From the NCBI GenBank assembly GCA_026388715.1, contig JAPLJF010000002.1:43305-107304 (forward strand): a stretch of 64,000 nucleotides of DNA, in the 5' to 3' direction. Positions 40,418 through 50,689 of the stretch are shown piece by piece. Made by a program: the position numbers and the translations under genes. The notes beneath the pieces were generated by a model. The model saw only the letters and a list, made by a program, of their open reading frames with translations. It had not been told where the DNA came from and did not search any database. The DNA is from Deltaproteobacteria bacterium (lineage in GTDB: Bacteria > Desulfobacterota > Desulfobulbia > Desulfobulbales > Desulfocapsaceae). How positions within the stretch are numbered: the stretch's first letter is position 1; every line of letters starts with the position of its first letter.

Positions 40418-41203
40418 ATGAAGAAAATGATCAGGCCGTTTGCCTATGCGTGTTGTCTCCTGGCAGCCACGGCGGTTTCAACCCATGCCAGCAGTAGTGC
40501 CCAAAAGCCTGCTCCCGCAGAGATTGTGAAGATGTTACAGGAGGGAAATTCCCGTTTTGTGGCGAATAAATCCATTCATCCGCATAGTGACACCCAGCGT
40601 CTCATCCAGGCTGGTAAGGAAGATCAGGGGAATTACGCCTATGCCACGGTTATCTCTTGTTCGGATTCCAGGGTTCCTGTGGAACAGATATTTGATGCCG
40701 GGGTCATGGATATCTTTGTGGTCAGGGTGGCAGGTAATGTGGTTGATGTTGATGAGGCCGGCTCCATTGAGTATGGTCTGCTTCATGTCAATACCCCGGT
40801 TCTGGTGGTGTTGGGGCATACACAGTGCGGGGCGGTTACCGCGGTTACCAGTGAGGTTGAAGGTCATGGCCATGCCCTTGAGCGCAATATCCCGCCCTTG
40901 GTTGATAATATCGAGCCGGCGGTCAAGAAGGCCATGGCAGCACATCCGGACAAGCATGGCAAGGATGTTATTCCATATGCTATTGAAGAAAATGTCTGGC
41001 AAGGAATCGATGATCTTTTCATGAAAAGTCCAGCCGTCCGGGAACTGGTGAAAACCGGTAAGGTCAAGGTTGTCGGGGCGATGTATGATGTGGCCACCGG
41101 TAAAGTTGAGTGGCTGCCTGAGGCCAAGGTGAGTGAAATCCTGGCGAAGGTTGAGCAGAATCCGGCCAGGGCCATGGAGGCCATGGCCAAAGCTGGCCAT
41201 TAA
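40418..41203 (+). CDS. Exported beta-carbonic anhydrase
   Basis: Signal peptide; VISCSDSRVPVEQIFDAGVMDIFVVRVAGNVV, VVLGHTQCGAV. Confidence 0.92.
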   Translation: MKKMIRPFAYACCLLAATAVSTHASSSAQKPAPAEIVKMLQEGNSRFVANKSIHPHSDTQRLIQAGKEDQGNYAYATVISCSDSRVPVEQIFDAGVMDIFVVRVAGNVVDVDEAGSIEYGLLHVNTPVLVVLGHTQCGAVTAVTSEVEGHGHALERNIPPLVDNIEPAVKKAMAAHPDKHGKDVIPYAIEENVWQGIDDLFMKSPAVRELVKTGKVKVVGAMYDVATGKVEWLPEAKVSEILAKVEQNPARAMEAMAKAGH

Positions 41204-41294
41204 AGATCTTTCGGTCCGTCATCCGGCCATGAGGCGTTGCTTCATGGCCGGTTTTTTTTATTTCCTGATTCATGATTCAGGTGGGTAGGTGGAT

Positions 41295-41388
41295 AGGCTG
41301 AAGTCTGAAGGCTTTTAGGAATGAAGAATGCATGATCATACAAAATGTCGGGAGTTTTGATATGCTTCGGTCTTCAGCCTTCAGCCTG
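41295..41388. repeat. Short palindromic interspersed repeat, copy 2
   Basis: AGGCTGAAGTCTGAAGG ... TCTTCAGCCTTCAGCCT; core GATCATACAAAATGTCGGGAGTTTTGATATG resembles copy 1. Confidence 0.7.
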
Positions 41389-41427
41389 ACTATCTAATAA
41401 GTTAGAAAATCTTGTAATTTAGGGCTG

Positions 41428-43086
41428 ATGCGAAACAAGCAGGTACATGGTGCAGGTATGGAATGTGATTTTTTGATTATTGGGAGTGGAATAGCCGGGC
41501 TCTCTTTTGCCATACGTGTGGCCCGGTTGGGTTCAGTCATTATCATAACAAAAAAAACCGAGGTTGATACGGCGACGAACCTGGCACAAGGGGGGATTGC
41601 GGCTGTTTTATCGCGGAATGATGCAACGATAAACCATATTCAGGATACGCTTACAAGTGGGGCCGGATTGTGCAATGAGGATGTTGTCGCCCTGGTTGTG
41701 GAAAATGGGCCGGAAAGGGTGAGGGATTTAATAGCCCTGGGAGTTGATTTTGTCAAAGATGCCCAGGACTCATCAGGGTTGAATTTAGGTCAAGAGGGTG
41801 GACATTCCCGGCGACGGGTTGCGCATGCCCATGATTTTACCGGCAGGGAGATAGAGCGAGCCCTGTTGGAGAAGGTGAAGCAGAACCCCAGAATACAGAT
41901 CCTCGAAAATCACCGGGCGATAGACCTTCTCATGGTGGCGGATGAGGGGAGTGAGAAGGGGGAATCGACCCGTTATTGTGCCGGCGCCTATGTCCTCAGT
42001 GGCGAGAGGACGGTTGAGGTCTATAAGGCCAAGGTTACCACCCTTTGCACCGGAGGAACCGGAAAGGTCTATCTGTACACAAGCAATCCTGATATTGCCA
42101 CCGGAGATGGACTGGCAATGGCATTCAGGGCTGGGGCGGTGATGGCCAACATGGAGTTTGTCCAGTTTCATCCTACCTGCCTTTATCATCCCAAAGCCAA
42201 GAATTTTTTAATTTCCGAGGCGGTGCGGGGCGAAGGTGCCATACTTGTCGACCAGAATGGTCGGTCATTTATGGAGAAGTATGACAGTCGCAAGGAGCTT
42301 GCGACGAGGGATACCGTGGCCAGGGCGATAGATCACGAGATGAAAGAGAGCGGGGCCGATTGTGTTTTTCTTGATATTACCCACAAAGACAAGGAGTTCG
42401 TAAAAAAGCGTTTCCCCACGATTTATGGGCGGTGCCTGGAGTATGGTATTGATATTACTAAGGAACGTATTCCGGTAGTCCCCGCGGCTCATTATATGTG
42501 CGGCGGGGTGCAGACGGATACCTGGGGGAGGACGTCTCTTGACGGCCTGTTGGCCCTGGGTGAGACTGCGTGTACAGGATTACATGGCGGAAATAGACTT
42601 GCCAGCAACTCATTGCTTGAAGCAGTGGTTTTTGCGGAAAGGGCATCTCAGTATTGTGCTGAGCACTGGGAAACACTGTCGCAACGAGTCTTTCCGCCAA
42701 TAGAACCATGGAAGGCGGGCGGGGCCAAACTATTGAATGAGGAGATCCTGATTCATCATAATTGGGATCTCATCAGGCGTATTATGTGGAATTATGTGGG
42801 GATCGTGAGGACGGTCAAGAGGCTGCAACTGGCAAAAAAGCATATGGAGGGGATTTTTCAAGAGATAGAACAACACTATAGGGATTATTTTGTTACCCCC
42901 GACATGATTGAATTACGGAATATCGCCCTCGTCTCTTTGTTAATCATTCAGTCGGCATTGACCAGAAAAGAATCGCGCGGGTTGCATTATCTTGTTGATT
43001 ATCCTGAACCGGTGGCGGCCTTCGTGCATGATACTCGATTTAAGAAAAAAAAAGGCGGTCAACCCGGAGAAATTGAGTTGTGTTGA
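41428..43086 (+). CDS. nadB: L-aspartate oxidase
   Basis: DFLIIGSGIAGLSFAIRVA, NLAQGGIAAVLS, SRRRVAHAHDFTGREIERAL. Confidence 0.95.
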   Translation: MRNKQVHGAGMECDFLIIGSGIAGLSFAIRVARLGSVIIITKKTEVDTATNLAQGGIAAVLSRNDATINHIQDTLTSGAGLCNEDVVALVVENGPERVRDLIALGVDFVKDAQDSSGLNLGQEGGHSRRRVAHAHDFTGREIERALLEKVKQNPRIQILENHRAIDLLMVADEGSEKGESTRYCAGAYVLSGERTVEVYKAKVTTLCTGGTGKVYLYTSNPDIATGDGLAMAFRAGAVMANMEFVQFHPTCLYHPKAKNFLISEAVRGEGAILVDQNGRSFMEKYDSRKELATRDTVARAIDHEMKESGADCVFLDITHKDKEFVKKRFPTIYGRCLEYGIDITKERIPVVPAAHYMCGGVQTDTWGRTSLDGLLALGETACTGLHGGNRLASNSLLEAVVFAERASQYCAEHWETLSQRVFPPIEPWKAGGAKLLNEEILIHHNWDLIRRIMWNYVGIVRTVKRLQLAKKHMEGIFQEIEQHYRDYFVTPDMIELRNIALVSLLIIQSALTRKESRGLHYLVDYPEPVAAFVHDTRFKKKKGGQPGEIELC

Positions 43087-43093
43087 CAACGAC

Positions 43094-43474
43094 TCAGTTT
43101 GTATCGCTTCCTTTCTTGCTGGAAAATTGTAACAGCTTCCCCTTCTTTTCCTTTTTCGGTTGCGGCTGGCATTTGGCACAGGTTTGACAACTGTTGATCA
43201 TACTGTGGATTCGTTGGAGCAAGGTGGTGCGACATTCCGGGCAAAGTTGGAGAATGATTTCCTGGTAGATGTCATCAAGGAGTTCCTGTGCCTCCTTATT
43301 TTCAAGTTCTGCCAGGGCCTGCGCTATGATCCGGTCAGGATATTTGAGTTCTGCCCGGGTCTGGTCATGGCCGGCAATAATTTCGGTACGGCAATGATAG
43401 AAGAGCTCGCCCTCTTTAATGGTCATGCCGCAGGAGTCACAGTTACGGGTGCTGATATCTGGTATGTCGATCAT
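43094..43474 (-). CDS. Conserved hypothetical protein with Cys-pair zinc-binding motifs
   Basis: NCDSCGMTIKEGELFYHC, LCPECRTTL, CQTCAKC. Confidence 0.6.
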   Translation of the reverse strand: MIDIPDISTRNCDSCGMTIKEGELFYHCRTEIIAGHDQTRAELKYPDRIIAQALAELENKEAQELLDDIYQEIILQLCPECRTTLLQRIHSMINSCQTCAKCQPQPKKEKKGKLLQFSSKKGSDTN

Positions 43475-44250
43475 CGGAGGAGCCTCTCGCCTTTTTGTCT
43501 CAGAATGCGGTTTAAGCGTTCTTGGTTGAGATTCAGTTTTTTGAGTCGTTGTATGGCCTCTATTGATTATCCCAAGGGGAGTCACTGCCAAAGAGGAGAT
43601 AGTCGGCTGGGTGCTCATTGAGCATTCTTACAGCCTGTTCAGGGGAAAGATAACTTAGCGCAAAGGAAATTTCCATGAGGATCTCTTTGCCGATAAACAT
43701 TTTTTCTACTTCTTCCCAGATCTCCCAGTCGCCAAAATGGGTGGTGATCAGCTTGAGGTCCGGGAATCGTTTCTGTACGGTTAAGATCTGGGCCGGATCG
43801 GCTCGTCGTATTCGGGGAAAGGTGATGTCGTATCCACAATGGATGACCCAGAAATATCCCTGCCTCGCTCAACGCCGCATAGAGTGGGCTCAGCCGCTCC
43901 TCATTGAGGGAAAATCCTGATAATAGGGGTGCATCTTGATGCCTGAAAAACCTTCATTCTTGAGTTGGAAGACCTTGGCCGCCGTATCCGTATCGGCCGG
44001 ATGGATGGCAGAGCGATAAGACGCGGCGATTGAATACTTTTGGACCAGGCAAGAATAGGCCCAAATTGGGCAGGGCGGGTGGCGATGGAACAGACAACGC
44101 TGGTAGTGATTCCGGCCCGGTCCATGGAGGCAAACAGTGATTCGACCGTTCCCTCGGTATGGGCCTTGACATTGCCTTCTTTGGCCAGGGCGGGAATGGT
44201 CTTGACGGCAACTGCATCCGGGAAGGCGTGGGTGTAAAATCTATAATCAT
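43473..44250 (-). pseudogene. Amidohydrolase (TIM-barrel metal-dependent hydrolase) broken by about five frame changes
   Basis: Reassembled across frames: MIIDF/YTHAFPDAVAVKTIPALAKEGNVKAHTEGTVESLFASMDRAGITTSVVCSIATRPAQFG.../HPADTDTAAKVFQLKNEGFSGIKMHPYYQDFP/LNEERLSPLYAALSEAG/YFWVIHCGYDITFP..LLFGSDSPWDNQ/EAIQRLKKLNLNQERLNRILRQKGERLLR*. Confidence 0.8.
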
Positions 44251-44459
44251 TCTGCGTTATCCTGAAATGATAGAGTTAAAAGAGTTGTTAGCATGATAAC
44301 TCCTATTTATACTGTCTGAGAGGTTCATTTGGCAAATCAATTAAGGCCACCCTTAACTTTTCAGGAAATATTTATGTGAAAAAGCCTGGCGCCATTCTTG
44401 TTGGCGGGATGGCAGCGAGAGTCGATATCAAGACCAAGACCAGACAATAGGATTTTGCC

Positions 44460-45500
44460 ATGCGCTATGCACACGTTTGTCTCCACACCTTTGCTTATGT
44501 CCTGCCGCCGATAACGGTCAGCTCGGAAGAGCTGGAACGGCGACTGGCCCCGATGTATGAGCGGCTCAAATTGCCTTTCGGCCGACTGGAAATGATGAGC
44601 GGGATCAGGGAGAGACGTTTCTGGGCCCCTGGAACCAGGCCCAGCGAGGGTGCGGCCCTGGCCGGCCGGCAGGTTCTGGAACAGGCAGGTTTGGCTCCTG
44701 ATCAGATTGAGTGTCTGATCTTCACTTCGGTCTCAAGAGACATGATGGAGCCGGCAACGGCCTCTTTTGTCCATAACAGTCTTGGATTGTCTGATAATTG
44801 TCTGCTGTTTGATCTGTCCAATGCCTGTCTCGGGTTTCTCGATGGGATGGTGATGCTGGCCAACATGATCGAACTCGGCCAGGTGAAGAACGGCTTGCTG
44901 GTGGCAGGAGAAACCGCCGAGGAGTTGGTGGATTCAACCATTGCGGCCCTCTTGGCTGATAAGGCGTTAACCCGTAAGTCGATTAAATCTGCCTTCGCGT
45001 CCCTGACTATTGGTTCTGGCTCTGTGGCCCTCTATATGTGTCGGGCAGAAGCAGATATGCATCAGCCACGTCTGATTCACGGTGCCTGGCGGGCTAATAC
45101 GAAGCATTCCAACCTTTGTCAGGGGAGTCAGTGTGGGAGCGCGACAACGCTGATGAATACCTCTTCGGAGGAATTGTTGCAGCGAGGGGTGGAGACGGCA
45201 CTTATGACCTGGCAGGCCTTTTCTGCTGAACCCGGTTGGCAGGCGGCGGATATTGACCGCTTTTTCTGTCATCAGGTCGGTTCGGCCCATGCCAAGCTGC
45301 TCTTTGATTCTCTTGGCCTGGAGCCGGAGAAGAATTTTGAGACCTTGGCCTTATTGGGTAATGTGGGTTCGGTCTCAGCTCCCATTACTCTGGCCATGGC
45401 TATCGAGCAGAAGGCTTTTGGGCCGGGTCAGAGGGGGGCTATTCTGGGAATTGGCAGTGGTATAAATTGTTTGATGCTTGGTGTAGACTGGGGGAAATGA
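44460..45500 (+). CDS. 3-oxoacyl-ACP synthase III family (FabH-like)
   Basis: Active-site DLSNACLGFLDGM; FFCHQVGSAHAKLLFDSLGL; LLGNVGSVSAPITLAMA. Confidence 0.85.
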   Translation: MRYAHVCLHTFAYVLPPITVSSEELERRLAPMYERLKLPFGRLEMMSGIRERRFWAPGTRPSEGAALAGRQVLEQAGLAPDQIECLIFTSVSRDMMEPATASFVHNSLGLSDNCLLFDLSNACLGFLDGMVMLANMIELGQVKNGLLVAGETAEELVDSTIAALLADKALTRKSIKSAFASLTIGSGSVALYMCRAEADMHQPRLIHGAWRANTKHSNLCQGSQCGSATTLMNTSSEELLQRGVETALMTWQAFSAEPGWQAADIDRFFCHQVGSAHAKLLFDSLGLEPEKNFETLALLGNVGSVSAPITLAMAIEQKAFGPGQRGAILGIGSGINCLMLGVDWGK

Positions 45501-46072
45501 TGATGCAAGATCATGTAACGAAAGAGCAGGGGGGCCTGTTGTTACGGTTGGCCCGGGAGACTATTGCCGAGAAGCTGGGCAAGAGGATGGAGGAAAAAAC
45601 CACTATCGTGGATCCGGCTTTGCAGGCCGAGTGCGGAACCTTTGTTACCTTGAAGATCGGTGGTCAGTTGCGGGGGTGCATCGGCAATCTGGAGCCTGCG
45701 GGCTCAATCGTTGAAAGTATCCGGCGCAATGCCCTGAATGCCGCCTTTCATGATTATCGATTCCCGGAGCTCACCGCCGAAGAGCTTGCACAGGTGCATA
45801 TTGACATCTCCATCCTGAGCCAACCGCAATCTCTGGCCTATCGTGATGGCGTGGATCTGGTTGCCAGATTGCGTCCTGGTATTGACGGGGTCATTCTGCG
45901 ATTGGGCCGCTGTAGCGCCACCTTTTTACCGCAGGTCTGGGAGCAACTGCCGCTGGCCGAGGAATTTTTAGGGCATCTTTGCCGGAAGGCGGGTCTGTCT
46001 GATACGGCCTGGCTGGATTCTCATCCTGAGGTGGAGACCTATCAGGTCCAATGTTTTGAAGAAGGAAAATGA
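45497..46072 (+). CDS. AMMECR1-domain protein (AmmeMemoRadiSam system protein A-like)
   Basis: GTFVTLKIGGQLRGCIGNLEPAGSIVESIRRNALNAAFHDYRFPELTAEELAQVHIDISILSQPQ; start overlaps FabH-like stop. Confidence 0.93.
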   Translation: MMMQDHVTKEQGGLLLRLARETIAEKLGKRMEEKTTIVDPALQAECGTFVTLKIGGQLRGCIGNLEPAGSIVESIRRNALNAAFHDYRFPELTAEELAQVHIDISILSQPQSLAYRDGVDLVARLRPGIDGVILRLGRCSATFLPQVWEQLPLAEEFLGHLCRKAGLSDTAWLDSHPEVETYQVQCFEEGK

Positions 46073-46073
46073 G

Positions 46074-46715
46074 ATGAAAGAGGTGCAACTGAGTCTTGAT
46101 CAGGTCAGTCGGATGGGACAGATCTATGAGGAGATGGAGAGGGGATATGAGCAGGTGGCCGCCCAGTTGCGGTTCAGTTGTGACGGTTGCCCTGATAATT
46201 GTTGTGACTCCTATTTTCAGCACCATACCTTTGTGGAATGGGGCTATCTCTGGCTGGGATTTCGCCAGCTTCCCGAGACGCGGCAGGCGGAGATCCTTGA
46301 GCGCAGCCGCTTGTATAATACAGCCTGTGAGCAGGCCCTGGCCCGCAATGAACGTCCGCAGGTCATGTGTCCCTTGAACGAAAACGGCCGGTGTATTCTC
46401 TATGCCCATCGCCTGATGGTGTGCCGGACGCACGGAGTTCCGGCTACCATGCAGCGACCTGATGGTAAGCGGCTTGATTTTCCCGGTTGTTTTCGTTGTC
46501 AGGAGCTTGTCAAAAAAACATTTACCAATGAATCAGAAGTGCCACGCGCGGACCGGACACTCTTGCTGCGCAAACTGGCAATGCTTGAAAATGAATTGAT
46601 GGGAGGCAAGAGGCATCTCTATCCCCGGATAAAATTGACCATTGCCCAGATGTTGGTCAATGGTCCGCCCAGCGTTGCTACGCCTCATTGTGAACGAAAA
46701 ATTTGCGGTGAATAG
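46074..46715 (+). CDS. YkgJ-like cysteine-cluster protein
   Basis: CDGCPDNCCDSYFQHHTF, CPLNENGRCILYAHRLMVCRTHG. Confidence 0.75.
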   Translation: MKEVQLSLDQVSRMGQIYEEMERGYEQVAAQLRFSCDGCPDNCCDSYFQHHTFVEWGYLWLGFRQLPETRQAEILERSRLYNTACEQALARNERPQVMCPLNENGRCILYAHRLMVCRTHGVPATMQRPDGKRLDFPGCFRCQELVKKTFTNESEVPRADRTLLLRKLAMLENELMGGKRHLYPRIKLTIAQMLVNGPPSVATPHCERKICGE

Positions 46716-46748
46716 AAGAGAGGAAGTGAAAAGTTACAGTGAGATGTC

Positions 46749-46991
46749 TTAAAAGAGCATTTCTGTAAATCGTTGATGGAAGGCGGTGAGATCTTCGTCA
46801 CATTCTCCGCAGATCAGTCTGACAGGGCCCAGGATCTGGGAGCTATCCTCTTCAGGGGTGAAACTGCCATCAGGATTCTGGATATATTGAGTGGTAATAA
46901 TGACGTTCTCCGCAACTTCAATAAAATCTTCATTATTCCCGCAAGATGGACAAGAGATCAGATTGACTGGCGGACGATCTTTAATCGGCAT
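46749..46991 (-). CDS. Small zinc-ribbon-like protein, 80 aa
   Basis: CPSCGN ... CGECDEDL. Confidence 0.55.
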   Translation of the reverse strand: MPIKDRPPVNLISCPSCGNNEDFIEVAENVIITTQYIQNPDGSFTPEEDSSQILGPVRLICGECDEDLTAFHQRFTEMLF

Positions 46992-47077
46992 GGTGTGTTA
47001 ATTGTGTAAGATGGCGGACAGAATATATTCAGGAAGAAGGCTGAGCTTCACCAAATAATCCATCAATCGTATTTGTT

Positions 47078-47130
47078 AGGGGCCGTTACGAAATAATCAT
47101 TCTATTTTTATCTATTTCGTTATGGTCCCT
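47078..47130. repeat. Short inverted repeat (about 17-bp arms), copy 1
   Basis: AGGGGCCGTTACGAAAT ... ATTTCGTTATGGTCCCT. Confidence 0.8.
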
Positions 47131-47158
47131 TTTACAGTTATTTTTGAACGACGGCTTA

Positions 47159-47338
47159 GAGCTTGTCCGTAAATAAATCTTTGGTGCTCGCATCCGGTTT
47201 TTGGCCGTCTTTGACCGCTCCTCAATCGCAAAATCCTCGCCGTAGCGCTGCTACGGCTGCGGTTTTACTCAGTCGTCTCGGCCAAATTCGTCTCAAAATC
47301 CGGCGTGATCCCTGAAAAGCTTATTTACGGACAAGCTC
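47159..47338 (+). repeat. 180-bp TIR element (MITE-like), copy C, complete
   Basis: GAGCTTGTCCGTAAATAA ... TTATTTACGGACAAGCTC, flanked by TTA/TTA (47156-47158, 47339-47341). Confidence 0.92.
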
Positions 47339-48394
47339 TTAGTGTGTGGTTGATACCATGGGGGAGATGTTCTTTCTGATTTTGACAGGCACGGCATTAA
47401 TTTTTGCAATGGTATTTTCCTGAGATTGTTTTGACAGGGAAGCGATAGCGATAATTTTTTTGCTTGCCACCGGCTTGATCTCATCAATGGCGACCCCTTT
47501 GGAAAGATCTGCTGTTTGCATGAATGCCACAGGATCGATTAGTTTTCCATTGAGGCATAATTCATAATGAAGGTGAACGCCAGTGGAGCGGCCACTGCTC
47601 CCCGCTAATCCTATGACCTGGCCCCGTTTGACCTTGTCACCTTTTTTCACTTTATATTCCTGAAGATGGGCGAAATGGGTGGTGAAACCGTTTCCATGGC
47701 TGATCTCAACGAAATGGCCATAGTCGCCATTGTTACTGGCTTGAATGACCGTGCCATCTGCCGTGGCTAATACTTTTTCTCCACGCTTGGCTTGCATGTC
47801 CACCCCGGAATGAAAGGCTTCTTTGCCATTAACCGGATCTTCTCTGTCGCCAAACTGAGAGCTTATAGGCCCTGAAACTGGACGTCCGAGTGGGGTGCGG
47901 CGCAGGATGTCAAGATTTTTGTCGGTACGCAGGAGCAGGTCTTCCTGCTGGGATGCAGAGTGAGGGATAAAGGGGCCACCGCTGTTGGCTATGGGTGTAT
48001 GTTTTTTTATTTTTACCCCTATATTCTTGATGATATTCTCAATGAGTTGATTTCGCTCATTGAATTCAGCGAGGGTTTTATTGACCAAGGCCTCTTTTTC
48101 CGCCTCAAATGTTGCTGTCTGCGATGTCTTCTTGGAAAGAAGGTCATCGATCCGGTCAGCGTAATTTCGACTTTCCTGGGTGCTCTCGATCAGTTTGAGA
48201 TTCATGGCGGTAACTTGTGCGTTCAGATTGCTGTTTTCAACACAAATACGGGTGCAAATGACAGCACCAATAACAACAGCACACAGGAGACCCGCGCTGA
48301 GCGCAAGACCCAGCTTGAGTTTTTTTCTGGAAAGAAGGATGGTCCTGGCCTTTTCTTTGGCCCCGGTAATAATGATATGAATATGGTCGCTCAT
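47339..48394 (-). CDS. M23 family (LytM-type) metallopeptidase with N-terminal TM/coiled coil
   Basis: FHSGVDMQAKRGEKVLATADGTVIQASNNGDYGHFVEISHGNGFTTHFAHLQEYKVKKGDKVKRGQVIGLAGSSGRSTGVHLHYE. Confidence 0.93.
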   Translation of the reverse strand: MSDHIHIIITGAKEKARTILLSRKKLKLGLALSAGLLCAVVIGAVICTRICVENSNLNAQVTAMNLKLIESTQESRNYADRIDDLLSKKTSQTATFEAEKEALVNKTLAEFNERNQLIENIIKNIGVKIKKHTPIANSGGPFIPHSASQQEDLLLRTDKNLDILRRTPLGRPVSGPISSQFGDREDPVNGKEAFHSGVDMQAKRGEKVLATADGTVIQASNNGDYGHFVEISHGNGFTTHFAHLQEYKVKKGDKVKRGQVIGLAGSSGRSTGVHLHYELCLNGKLIDPVAFMQTADLSKGVAIDEIKPVASKKIIAIASLSKQSQENTIAKINAVPVKIRKNISPMVSTTH

Positions 48395-48621
48395 TGCAGT
48401 TTATCCCGATTGATTGTATAAAAGAGGTTGGCGGCAAATTGAAACTGTCGAGAATGATTCTCTTTTCTTACAATTTAAATACGTAAAGCTGAATTGTTAT
48501 AATCGCAGCTTGCGCAATAATCAATAAAAAAGCCACCTTGTTCCTTTACTGATGGCTTCCCCATCTCTTTAATCAAAGAATATTCAGGTCTTACCAGCCC
48601 AAACCAGCATTCATTTTTTTT

Positions 48622-50472
48622 ATGGCACATCTTCTCAGTTGTCAGTCCTTGAGCAAGTCTTTTGGCGCTCAAACCTTGTTTAAAAATATTTTTCTTTCGA
48701 TCAATGATGGCGACCGGATTGGTCTTATCGGCCCTAACGGCAGCGGCAAATCGACCCTGCTCAAGATCATCTGCAATCAGATTGATGCCGATGAGGGCAA
48801 GATCCTGGTGCAGCGGCATGTGCGTACGGCCTATCTGGCCCAAACGGATCTCTTTGACGAGGAGAAGAGTGTCGCCGAGAATCTGCAGCAGGCCCTTGCC
48901 GGCCTCGATCTCGATGAGACCGAGCAGTATAATCGGGTTCATGCCCTTCTGAGCCGGGCCGAATTTCCCGATCCCACTGTCCCCGTTCGCGTCTTGTCCG
49001 GTGGCTGGCGCAAGCGCCTTTCCATCTGTCGCGCCTTTGTGGTGCGGCCTGATATCCTGGTGATGGATGAGCCCACCAACCATCTCGATATCGAGGGGAT
49101 CCTCTGGCTGGAGAAGATGTTGCGCAACCCGTCTGCTGATGGGCCGTCCGCAGTCCTGCTGGTGAGTCATGACCGTCGTTTTCTGGAGAATACGGTCAGT
49201 CGGGTGGTGGAATTGTCGGCCGTGTATCCTGAAGGCTCCTTTCAGGTGCAGGGCGCCTATGGCAAATTCCTGGAAGAGCGCGAGGCCTTTCTGGGCCAGC
49301 AGTTGCAGCAGGAAGAGCGGTTGTCGAACAAGGTCCGGCGTGAGACCGAATGGCTGCGGCGTGGCCCCAAGGCCAGGGCCACCAAGGCTCGTTATCGTAT
49401 TGATGAGGCGCACAGGCTGCAGGACGAACTGGCGCAGGTCAAGACCCGCAACCGGTCAACGTCCAGTGTGCAGATAGGATTTGATGCCACCGGCAGAAAG
49501 ACTCGCAAGCTCCTTGAGGCCCACGTTATTGGCAAGAGTTATGGCGGGCAGGTGCTGTTCTCGGGTCTGGATATGGTCCTTTCTCCCGGCACCAGGCTTG
49601 GGCTTCTGGGGAGAAATGGCTGCGGCAAGTCGACGCTGATGCAGCTCCTGGCCGCTGCTGGTGGTGGAGACGGGGCGGTCGCTCCTGATTGTGGCGAGAT
49701 CAAGGTGGCGGACGGGGTGCGTATCGTCAGTTTTGATCAGCGGCGCGAAAAGATCAATCCGGCCGTGACCTTGCGCCGCGCCCTGGCCCCTGATGGTGAT
49801 GCCGTCGTCTGTCAGGGCCACTCCATGCATGTGATCTCGTGGGCCAAACGCTTTCTCTTTCAGCCCGAACAGCTGGAAACTCCGGTGGGACAACTCTCTG
49901 GCGGCGAGCAGGCCCGGATCCTCATTGCCGAACTGATGCGGCAGCCAGCCGATATCCTGCTTCTTGATGAACCCACCAATGATCTTGATATCCCCTCTCT
50001 GGATGTGCTGGAAGAAAGCCTTCTGGAGTTTTCGGGGGCGCTGGTGCTCGTGACCCATGATCGTTTTCTCCTCGATCGCGTCTGCGACCGGGTGCTTGGT
50101 TTTGATGGGCGCGGCGGCCTGGAATATTTTGCCGATTATGAGCAGTGGCTGGCGGCCCTGCAGGAGAGCGGCAAGGATAATGAAAAATCATCCATAGCAA
50201 TAACGCCTGTTGCCGGCACTCCGGGAAAAAAGAAGAAGACAAGTAAGCTCTCCTATCTCGATCAACGCGAATATGACCAGATAGAAGAAAAGATCCTGGA
50301 GGCCGAAGAAGAGCAGGAAAGGCTTCAGGCGCTTCTGGATGCCCCGGAGACGGTCTCAGACCCTGCACGTCTGCATGAGTGCTGGGAAGAGTTGCAGGAG
50401 GCGCAGACAGCGGTGGCGCAACTGTATGAACGTTGGGATGTACTGGAGGAAAAGAAAAACGGGAGTGAGTGA
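48622..50472 (+). CDS. ABC-F family ATPase (Uup-like)
   Basis: Two ABC domains: GLIGPNGSGKSTLLK / LSGGWRKRLSICRAF and GLLGRNGCGKSTLMQ / LSGGEQARILIAEL; coiled-coil C-terminus. Confidence 0.92.
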   Translation: MAHLLSCQSLSKSFGAQTLFKNIFLSINDGDRIGLIGPNGSGKSTLLKIICNQIDADEGKILVQRHVRTAYLAQTDLFDEEKSVAENLQQALAGLDLDETEQYNRVHALLSRAEFPDPTVPVRVLSGGWRKRLSICRAFVVRPDILVMDEPTNHLDIEGILWLEKMLRNPSADGPSAVLLVSHDRRFLENTVSRVVELSAVYPEGSFQVQGAYGKFLEEREAFLGQQLQQEERLSNKVRRETEWLRRGPKARATKARYRIDEAHRLQDELAQVKTRNRSTSSVQIGFDATGRKTRKLLEAHVIGKSYGGQVLFSGLDMVLSPGTRLGLLGRNGCGKSTLMQLLAAAGGGDGAVAPDCGEIKVADGVRIVSFDQRREKINPAVTLRRALAPDGDAVVCQGHSMHVISWAKRFLFQPEQLETPVGQLSGGEQARILIAELMRQPADILLLDEPTNDLDIPSLDVLEESLLEFSGALVLVTHDRFLLDRVCDRVLGFDGRGGLEYFADYEQWLAALQESGKDNEKSSIAITPVAGTPGKKKKTSKLSYLDQREYDQIEEKILEAEEEQERLQALLDAPETVSDPARLHECWEELQEAQTAVAQLYERWDVLEEKKNGSE

Positions 50473-50689
50473 AAAAATTTGAAGGGTGGCAATTTCCGCT
50501 CACCTCTGCGCGGAGGAGTACTCAAGGGTTTACAGAGGCTTGCTGTCTTTAGCTCTTGGCTCCCTGAGTCAGAGATTCACTACGTATATACAGTAGTAAG
50601 GTCAACTTGAGGACAGTTGAATAAAATCAGAAATTCGATGTGGCAATATTAACGTCATGATCAGCCAGCCATCGAACTATTTTTGGAAC

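Noticed and set aside
47159-47338. Integron attC site interpretation of the 180-bp repeat
   Set aside because: Long perfect terminal inverted repeats with 3-bp target duplications fit a transposon-type element; no RYYYAAC/GTTRRRY core sites
48475-49413. 312-aa minus-strand ORF
   Set aside because: Antisense to the ABC-F gene; no domain features
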